A stretch of 64,000 nucleotides of DNA. It comes from Pseudorasbora parva (taxonomy: Eukaryota; Chordata; Actinopteri; Cypriniformes; Gobionidae). The stretch lies in assembly GCF_024679245.1 (NCBI RefSeq), contig NC_090191.1, forward strand, positions 4,419,004 through 4,483,003, given 5' to 3'. Within the stretch, counting starts at the first letter, position 1, and each line of letters opens with the position of its first letter. The notes beneath the pieces are model-generated. The model saw only the letters and a list, made by a program, of their open reading frames with translations. It did no database searches and was not told where the DNA came from. Made by a program: the position numbers and the translations under genes. Shown here piece by piece: positions 56,470 through 64,000 of this stretch.

Positions 56470-58070
56470 ATAATAACAGAAAGAAAAATAAATCCAAAAT
56501 CTCTCCTAGTTCAGTAGGTCAGTGCGTTAGTAAGATAAGCTTTTTTTCATTTTATTAAACTTTCAAAATGACAGTTTCTTGACACGTTTTCACAATTTGT
56601 AAGTATAAATTGAAACATAAAATTAAAAGAAAAAGAAACAAAAAAATTCAACTTAAAATTAAAGGCCATCACAAACGTTAAATTAATTTAAGAGTTTTTT
56701 GAAAATTAGCAAAATTGGGTTTTTGAAAACTCACTTTAGTTTAATGAATATAACATTTTCATAATAAAAACAAATTGATAATATATATTTTTCTTTTAGA
56801 AATGTCATATTCATTTACATGAAATAAAACATTTAAAACTAGGATTCAGTTCATTTGAACTCTTATAAATCGAGACATCTCATATCTAATGTGTGTTCCT
56901 CAGGATATATTCTGTCAACGATGTTAAATGACACTTCTTTGGTTTTATTTGTTACACAATTTATTACACAAGAAATCCCCAGATGTATTCCCATTCAAAT
57001 GAGGAAAACATATTAACTAAAACTAATTTAGATGGAGAAGAAGAGATTTAATTAAAATAATGTTACTGCATTTATTATAGATTCAAACAAGTTGATAACT
57101 GAGTCTAAAGCTCCGGTTCTCTCGCCACTCGCCAGAGACTCAATTCATGTTTGAACTGATTCACGATATAGGTCGAAATGAGACGCTCCTTCTGTTACTG
57201 AGTTTATTATGTTACTTTACTCACACAACGCTGATAAATGTTAGATAAAGCAATGCAGTGCTACATTTTAATAATACATCATTAAATCTGCTTCACTTTA
57301 AACGGTTTCTGTCGCTTCAAACCCTTTAACTCCTTAAAACAAACCTTTCTCCAGCCAAATCACAACAGATACACGAGCAGCGGCGCAGCTTGATGATGTC
57401 ACACACGGAGACCAAAATAAAAGTCCCGTTTACACACTGTTGCGTCTAAAATAATGGTAGTGTATAGAAATTTACGTAGAAAAAATTACAACATTCAGAG
57501 ATGAACGTATTTGATGGAATACATTTACTAACACAATGGTAAGTTAATAAAATAGAACAAATTGAGAGTAAAAATAAATAAATAAAGTAATACTTTAAAA
57601 AAAAAAAAATATTTGTATTATCATTTGAATAGTTTTTTTTATTTATTATTTATCCATTTTGTCATTTTATGTTTTGATATTTTATATTACTAATAATTTA
57701 TTTTCTATTGTTTAATCTTATGATTGTGCGGTTTTCCATTGTTTTTTTTCCCCTCGGTAAATTAACACTTGTAATTGTAGCAAAGATTATTCAATAAACT
57801 CTGCTCTTTTATTATAATCACTTTATCTTCAACTTATAGAAGGCTGTTAATAGAGTCCAGACAAGACTTTCTGTTGACCGGTTTACTGGGTTGCACACTC
57901 AGATAAACTGATATCTTTTGACAAGGTCCGGTGTTGTGCTGAAATCAGTGACCTAGATAAATCTGTGACTGTGACTCTCCGTTTTTCCCCAGTTTATTTT
58001 AGCATTGTATATGTCATTTATAAACCAAATTCTTTAGGGTGTTATGGATCAACTGGTGATTGTGTTATAA
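56470..58070. other. No gene seen; AT-rich
   Basis: AT-rich DNA. I looked here on the plus strand for the missing upstream exons of the MS4A-like gene (transmembrane segments 1-3) and found no convincing splice-bounded hydrophobic frame. Confidence 0.45.
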
Positions 58071-58074
58071 TATG

Positions 58075-59415
58075 TTAAAGGGTCATGAAACCCCCCTGCT
58101 GCAGCGGTGTTTTTTCACACCTTCGATTTGAAAAGGCTTGTTAAAAGGGGAGTGGTCGACTGTGAAAAGGTGGGATGGTATTGTGTGGAAAGAGGGAATG
58201 TTTGCATAAATAGGGGAGTGTCTGTCAGTAGGTGCTGAGCGGTTCTGAGACATGTTCTTGGTTCACGTTGGCATTGTTTACCACAGAGAGATTAAATGAG
58301 GGATGGATGAGTACAGCGAATGAGAGAGCTATGAGTGGCGTGCAGCAGAGATCGCAAATCATTCAGCTCTTCAAAGTTCAAACCAGCATAATTCAGTGAG
58401 AAATGAAAATAAATGTTATTCTGCATGTCGAAATATTTTGCAAACGTGATAAAACTATATTTGTCCAAATATGCACGCTGTTTGGCAAGATGAACAACGC
58501 GCCGACGTGATAAGAGAACGTGAACCACCCAACATGCGATGTGATAAGAGATGTGTAATTCTAGATCGGGGTAAAAGCGAAGGGGTTTGAGGCTGACCGC
58601 GCATCTGAAGCAGAGCGACGCGCACTGGGTTGCCGTGACGATCCGCGCTGTCTATCACTCGGCAGCTAAATCTATATTTGTCCAAATATACATCACACTG
58701 TTTCACTAAGAGCCCGAACACATGCGGTTTAGTGCATGGCTGTGACGACAAATAAAACGGAGAGGACGTGGCTTTTGTTCATTAGCCTACAGATTACAGA
58801 TTGGTTATTTTGCACTCCTGACATAGATAGTCAACGCTTGCAGGTTCGGCGTGCGATTCCTCAGGTGAATTTTACTTTACCGAGCCTTTGTAGCAAAGGC
58901 TTGCACAGACGGCGCCGGTTACAGCTCGCTCGGCGCCCTTTACGTTACTTCGTATCAGCACAGCGCCTAGCTTTCCTCCGTGACTTTTCCGCACGCTGCT
59001 TCCAAAACTTCCCCACCATATCTCTACAATAATGATGGAAGACGAGCCTGACAGAAGTGACTGTCTCATGCATATTAACTAAATTATCTTGTATGCATAC
59101 TACAGCGCAGGGATTGGACTGAATGAGCTTCATGTCATGAATATATATCGAGAATTGCTCAGAGCGGTCGACGTCAGCATGTGCCCAGCTGCCCATACTT
59201 GGGCCGAAAAGGCCGTGCCGACGTCAGCATTTGTGACGTTGCTCCGACTAAACTTTTCAAACCGGAAGACAGAAATCGCTCTGAAAAATGCAAAAATAAC
59301 TATTTTCACATATGAATACCATTAATAAGTACCCTTAGTGTTTTCAATGATGTGCAGCCTATACATATCTGTTTACATCTCAAAAAAAGTGTTTTGGGGT
59401 TTCATGACTCTTTAA
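58075..59415. mobile_element. TTAA-flanked DNA element (Kolobok/piggyBac type)
   Basis: TTAA at 58075-58078 and 59412-59415 bounds ends reading AGGGTCATGAAACCCC and GGGGTTTCATGACTCT, a 16-base inverted repeat with one mismatch. The 1.3-kb interior has no long transposase frame; short frames on both strands are probably non-coding, so it is likely non-autonomous. It lies just upstream of the first visible MS4A-like exon. Confidence 0.75.
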
Positions 59416-59629
59416 GTCCAGTCTTTTGTTCAACATTTCAGAAGTAGTTTATAGATCTCTTACTGTAACTGATCATTTACAATACAAACATTGACTTTAT
59501 ACATTAATTGTAAACTCAGTCCAGTTTGACCTATAGATATGATAAGCTACTGTATGAGTGCTAATTATTAATCATTGTCTGATTATTATTAGTGCTAATG
59601 TTGAAGTCTCTCTCAGACTCTCTTCTCAG

Positions 59630-59730
59630 GAACCGGTATTGTATTGGTGCTATTCGCCTTCGTTGAGTTTATCGTCTCCATCTGTCTGTCAGCATTTGCC
59701 TGTAAAGCCGTCTGCTGCTGTGCTCCTCAG
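59630..59730 (+). CDS. MS4A-like gene, exon with fourth transmembrane segment
   Basis: Bounded by a TCTCTTCTCAG acceptor and a CAG|GTGAGA donor. After two bases of a split codon it reads TGIVLVLFAFVEFIVSICLS and then AFACKAVCCCAPQ. This is a hydrophobic helix followed by a Cys-rich cytoplasmic edge, as in the fourth membrane segment of MS4A (CD20-like) proteins. It ends exactly on a codon boundary, and the next two exons continue in the same frame. MS4A proteins are four-pass membrane proteins of immune and sensory cells. The exons for segments 1-3 are not visible upstream. Confidence 0.65.
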
Positions 59731-60310
59731 GTGAGAGATGTCAGGGGTTCCCAAATGTTTTTGTCAGCTGAACCCCTCAGATATACATATAGAAGTGAAA
59801 TACTTCACACTTGTGTTTATGCTTTAAAAGAACCAACAAACACTACAACAATGTATTAGTTAAATTCCCCTTTTAAATGTTCAAATCCTCAATTAACATA
59901 AAGTTTTTAACTTCTCTCAACAAAAATGTTGGAAATGATGTGCATGTAAATAAAGTGAACCTCAGATTATTTGAAGTCAAGCACTATGAGATAAAAGTGG
60001 AGTTGACGTTGACTAATAAAAATGTCATTAATAAAAACACAAGAGCTGGAAAAGCTTTGCAATATGCCACAAGGTTTAACTGCTTCAAAAACAGCAACAT
60101 TCCCAACTACATATCATGTTTTTTTTTTAGTTGTGAAATTATTTTAAGAAATCCAAATGAAAGCATAAGTTTCCACACCAGGACATTACAATAGGATTTC
60201 TGTCTTTTACTTTTTTTCCTACTACACTGATGTCTATAAACCTGTAATACTGAAACTATCTGCCAGTGTCATTGCACGTGTGGGATAAAAATCGACATGT
60301 TTTTCTAAAG

Positions 60311-60391
60311 GTGCCGTTTGTTCCACAAGTTATAATTCCACCGCCATGTGACTTTAGACCCAATCATTTCCAACATCTTAACAACACAGAG
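60311..60391 (+). CDS. MS4A-like gene, penultimate exon
   Basis: An 81-bp exon (27 codons, phase 0 at both ends) between a TTTTTCTAAAG acceptor and an AGAG|GTAAGA donor. It encodes VPFVPQVIIPPPCDFRPNHF and QHLNNTE, a proline-rich cytoplasmic tail. Phase fits both neighbours. Confidence 0.6.
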
Positions 60392-60504
60392 GTAAGAGAA
60401 GCCGTATGAACTGAATGTGTGTAAATCGTTTAGTATTAGGTGCATTAATTGTTTAATAGTATCAGTAAGCAAGGAAGCTGATCATATAGCTTTTTCTCTT
60501 GCAG

Positions 60505-60579
60505 ATATCTGTGGTCAGCAACCCGTCCATGCATCACCATCCTGCAGAAAATCCTCCACAATACAGTGAATTTAAATGA
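60505..60579 (+). CDS. MS4A-like gene, last exon
   Basis: After a TTTTTCTCTTGCAG acceptor it reads ISVVSNPSMHHHPAENPPQY and SEFK, then TGA at 60577-60579. The proline-tyrosine ending (PPQYSEF) is typical of MS4A cytoplasmic tails. Fewer than 100 bases after the stop a LINE fragment begins, so the 3' untranslated region probably includes LINE sequence. Confidence 0.6.
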   Translation: MSVVSNPSMHHHPAENPPQYSEFK

Positions 60580-60657
60580 ATATCAAAACAGAGTTGAGGT
60601 GGGACACATTGGGTTTCCAGTGATTTCCTGTCCATTATCTTTAACGTCCTTTCATTA

Positions 60658-62053
60658 TCAAGAGAATATGACAGCAATATTGTCAGGCCGTTTAACAAAC
60701 CAATATAATCTGCTGCCTGTTACCTGCCAAAATAGGATTAATGTGGAGAAAAAAATTATTACTGTTAAGTTAGCGCTTTTAAACATCCGTTCACTTAAGA
60801 ACAAATAATTTCTAGTCAATGACCTAATAACCACTAACAACCTAGATTTTCTGCTTCTAAATGAAACGTGGTTAGAAGAAAACTGTAGTGCAACAGTCCT
60901 AAATGAAGCAGCCCCTCCTAACTTTACTTTTATGAGTGTTTGCAGAGCAGTTAGGAGAGGTGGGGGTGTTGCTGCTCTTTTTAAAGATTTCTATCAATGT
61001 AAGCAAGTATCATTTGGTGACTATTTGTCTCTAGAATATCTGGGTATTGTGTTAAAAGGTTCTCCACGCATCCTGCTTATCATTATTTATAGGCCTCCGA
61101 AATACTCTGCAGGTTTCACTGAGGACTTTACAGAACTGTTATCAATAATTTCCTCAGAGTTTGACTGTTTTGCTATTGCTGGGGATTTTAACATTCACAT
61201 AGACAATATTGAATCCAGTACAACAAAAGAGCTCATGACTGTTCTTAACACTTTTGATTTGACACAGCATGTAAATGGACCCACACACAATCGTGGACAC
61301 ACTCTAGATTTACTTATCAGTAAGGGTCTAAACATTTCATCGATTGTTATTAAGGATGTGGCACTGTCTGATCATTTCTGTATTTTCTTTGATATATCAA
61401 TCTCTCCTGCCATTGAAGCTAGATCTGTCTCTGTCAAAAAGAGATGCTTAAATGAGAACACTAATGTGCTGTTTATGAAGGCTTTATCTCTAACACCAAG
61501 CATATCTGCAGACTCTGTTGATTTTCTCCTTGACTCCTTTAATTTAAAAGTTAAGAGTGTAATTGATGATATTGCTCCTCTAAAAGTCAGGAAAAAGAGT
61601 ACCAAACAAAAAGCACCTTGGAGAAACTCAACAGCAATACAAATAATGAAAAGACAATGCAGAAAATCTGAACGCATGTGGCGGAAGACAAAACTTGTAG
61701 TCCATTATAACATCTATAAAGACACCCTTCATGCTTTCAATGTTGAACTAGGCAAAGCTAGACAGACCTTCTTCTCAAATATTATAAACAGAAACATAAA
61801 CAACACGCGCACTCTTTTTGCTACTGTCGAGAGACTAACAAACCCCCCGAGTCAGACTCCTAGTGAAATGCTCTCAGACAGTAAATGCAGTGAGTTTGCT
61901 TCCTACTTCTCTGAGAAAATCAATAATATCAGAAAGGCGATCAGCACATCCTCTAGTTGCTCTGGGGTCAGTCAGATCATACCAAACCCTCGGAAAATTA
62001 CTATGTCTGATTTACTTACAAGTATAATAGTTTATTATATATGTTTTATATAG
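60658..62053 (+). mobile_element. CR1/L2-like LINE: endonuclease part of ORF2, 3' truncated
   Basis: Frame from about 60750: VKLALLNIRSLKNK, one stop codon (60806-60808), then FLLLNETWLEENC. From 60932 an open frame of 373 codons contains RRGGGVAALF, LIIIYRPPKYS, IAGDFNIHIDN, GHTLDLLISKG and ALSDHFCIFFD, the ordered motifs of an apurinic-type endonuclease. A connector ends SEFASYFSEKINNIRKAI. The reverse transcriptase is missing: the text leaves the LINE near 61990 and the frame stops at 62053. Apart from the one stop the endonuclease is well kept. The usual LINE truncation is at the 5' side, so losing the 3' side is unusual. Confidence 0.82.
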
Positions 62054-62353
62054 TTTTAGAAACCATATAGCCATAATGAGGAGCAAGGTTTTTACAGTCT
62101 ATGTTTTTTACCCTGTGACTACCATGATCTTACATTTAAATGAAACTGGCCTACAGTTAAACTATAGTCCATAAAACTGCTTTAAAGTCTGGATCCCATG
62201 AATTAAGGACAAAGCTTTTTTTTTTACTTTTTAAAAAGTTTTAACTTTTTTTTATAGATTTAATGAAATGTAATATCCTCATGAAAGATAGATATCAGTG
62301 TCTTACTTAAATGATGAGTTAACTCTTGAAAAATATGATTGTTCAACCCAGAA

Positions 62354-62583
62354 ATGTGATCATTTATTCACCCTAATGTCACTCCAAACCTAAATGAATT
62401 TATTTCTGTGTAGCATAAAATAAAATAATTTGAGTCTGTTTTTTTTGTTCATACAATATTCAAATAGAGCCTAACCCAAATGGCTTGGTTGCCAACATTC
62501 TTCAAAGCATATTATTTTGTGTTTCACAGAAGTCATACAGGTTTGGTTTGACACAAGAGTGAGTAAATGATGACAGCATTTAA
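62354..62583. mobile_element. Degenerate MITE with inverted halves
   Basis: The left half has ATCATTTATTCACCCTAATG and CACTCCAAACCT; the right half has the inverted counterparts AGGTTTGGTTTGACAC and GAGTGAGTAAATGATGAC. This is a common fish repeat that normally begins with a TCATCATTTACTCACC-like arm. No coding capacity. Confidence 0.65.
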
Positions 62584-64000
62584 AAGAAGTAAATTTACTT
62601 TCCTGCATCCTAGCTCAAAATCATCAGTTCTTTACTGCCAAGGGCATTTCTGTGTGACAAAAAAGCAATATTAAGTTTATCTGCATTTGCAGCAAATTTG
62701 ATAATATCTATCATTATTATTTGTCCTTGTCCTAGTTTCATTTATATACGCCAATTTAAGGCCCCAACCCCAGCAAAAACATTTACAAAGAACTCATGGG
62801 CCAGATGGGCTGGGTATGCCAGAGCCGAATTTGAGCCCCTGCCATGAGGTTTACGGAAGTGACCAGTTTAAGGGTGTCAGTAGACATGCGTAATGGCAGG
62901 AAGGTGCTGTCCATTAAGACCAAGAACGGTGATGGAGTGGTGAAGTGAAACAATGGGGATCTTGAGCAGAACATAAAGGGAATAGTCCAGGGCTGCATTT
63001 CCCGATAACGTTGTCTCTTAGCGCGCTACGAAGACTCTAAAGGTATAACTTAACTGAAGGTATACCATTTCTAGGTGTGTTCCCCGAACTATACCTTAGT
63101 AGGTCGCTTAAGGTATACCTTCTTAAGTGCGACGTTAGCGGGTGCTGTCCGTGGCCGCAGTGCTGAATTGGCTTATATCGATGGCTCAAGAATCGATTAT
63201 TTACTCTATTCAGGGGCTGTTTCACTGCGTTATGTGAAAAAAGTATGTTCTTTATAAAAGAAGCACTTCAGAAATAGTTGAACTTTCATTTATCATACAA
63301 AATTGCACCTAAATTTGACATAATTCTGAAATGAGTGCACGAACCAGCAATCTCCTGCTCAACCGCATCATGAGCATGCGTCATTTAAATTATTACAATA
63401 TATTTTCCATAGAGTGTCTTGATTTACTCCACAAACAGGGATGATTGCCCATGCAGCAGCTGCTTCACATTATTGTGTAAATGACTCATTTATATTATTA
63501 GATGGCCTAGTCAATAAAACGCAACACGCAAAACATATAATCAGCTGCTACTATATGGCAGAGAAAAAAGAAAGAAAGAAAAGAGCCGCCAGCAGCTGAT
63601 TTTAGGGCTGAGGGGATAGCTGTGTCTCGACAAAGTTGGTCCAACAAGATCTAAAAACTGCTGAATTTGCTTTTGTGGTAGGCAAAATTTCTTTTAATTT
63701 TAACTTTAAAGTTAAACAAATGTAAGGTCTGTACCTTTAGTCTTAAATACAAAGCAGACCATCCCATGTCAGGGTTTATTTTCACATCTTTTGATGTACT
63801 TAATTCAACCGGGAAAACTGTTCTGTGGCAGTCTACCCCGAAGAAGTCATAATCTTTGTTTTAACTGCAGATACGTCTCTCTAAATGATCCTCGATGCAG
63901 TGAGTGGTGTTGTTATTTTTTTTCAATGGTAGAACTAAACAAGTGGGGGTTTATAAATTCAGAGGGTTTATAATTTACAATTAGAAAATAAGATTAAAAT
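62584..64000. other. No gene seen; repeats and AT-rich DNA
   Basis: 62990-63135 contains several GGTATACCTT/AAGGTATA motifs and a start reading GGCTGCATTTCCCGATAACG, which looks like part of an old DNA transposon. 62783-62998 is open on the minus strand for 71 codons but shows no family motif. The rest is AT-rich without exons. Confidence 0.4.

Noticed and set aside
58292..59325. Several 63-98 codon frames on both strands
   Set aside because: All fall inside the TTAA-type element at 58075-59415 and overlap one another; no family motif.
62783..62998. A 71-codon minus-strand frame
   Set aside because: Looked at as a possible exon or retroelement piece, but no motif, splice sites or neighbours support it.

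Overview
This window looks like vertebrate, ray-finned fish DNA, most likely from a cyprinid (Danio-like) genome. The evidence is three loci of fish N-terminal zinc-finger-associated (FINZ) C2H2 type, a very high load of Tc1, hAT and TTAA-type DNA transposons, CA microsatellites everywhere, and an abundant fish repeat whose units begin with GCTGCGAGCAGCGATG. No bacterial features, rRNA, tRNA or CRISPR were found. The species call is inference from family knowledge, not from a search.

Layout. 0.14-1.5 kb: CA-rich minisatellite. 2.9-8.6 kb: FINZ zinc-finger gene 1 on the minus strand (exon 1 at 8578-8065, exon 2 at 3788-2959), with a dead Tc1 element and a hAT element in its intron. 8.6-12.2 kb: its promoter, a fold-back element and a second dead Tc1 element. 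12.2-37.2 kb: a 25-kb head-to-tail array of seven 3.0-4.2 kb units. 37.2-39.1 kb: an inverted second copy of the FINZ promoter and exon 1, spliced in phase to two further exons encoding an SGNH (GDSL-like) hydrolase domain. 39.1-50 kb: transposon-rich DNA with a decayed zinc-finger exon (43377-42806), a CRE-bearing minisatellite and LINE and Tc1 fragments. 50.4-56.4 kb: FINZ zinc-finger gene 3 on the minus strand (exon 1 at 56401-56170, exon 2 at 51564-50444), whose last residues come from a transposon. 58-60.6 kb: the last three exons of a gene resembling the MS4A four-transmembrane family on the plus strand, with a TTAA-flanked element upstream of them. 60.66-62.05 kb: the endonuclease part of a CR1/L2-like LINE. 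62-64 kb: repeats only.

Function. The two intact zinc-finger genes should encode nuclear DNA-binding proteins of a family widely thought to repress transposons, and they sit among many transposons. The FINZ-SGNH gene appears to have borrowed a zinc-finger promoter and N-terminus for an unrelated catalytic domain, with the presumed Ser-Asn-Asp-His catalytic set intact. All coding models below were read by eye from open frames and splice signals; none was checked against transcripts or databases.
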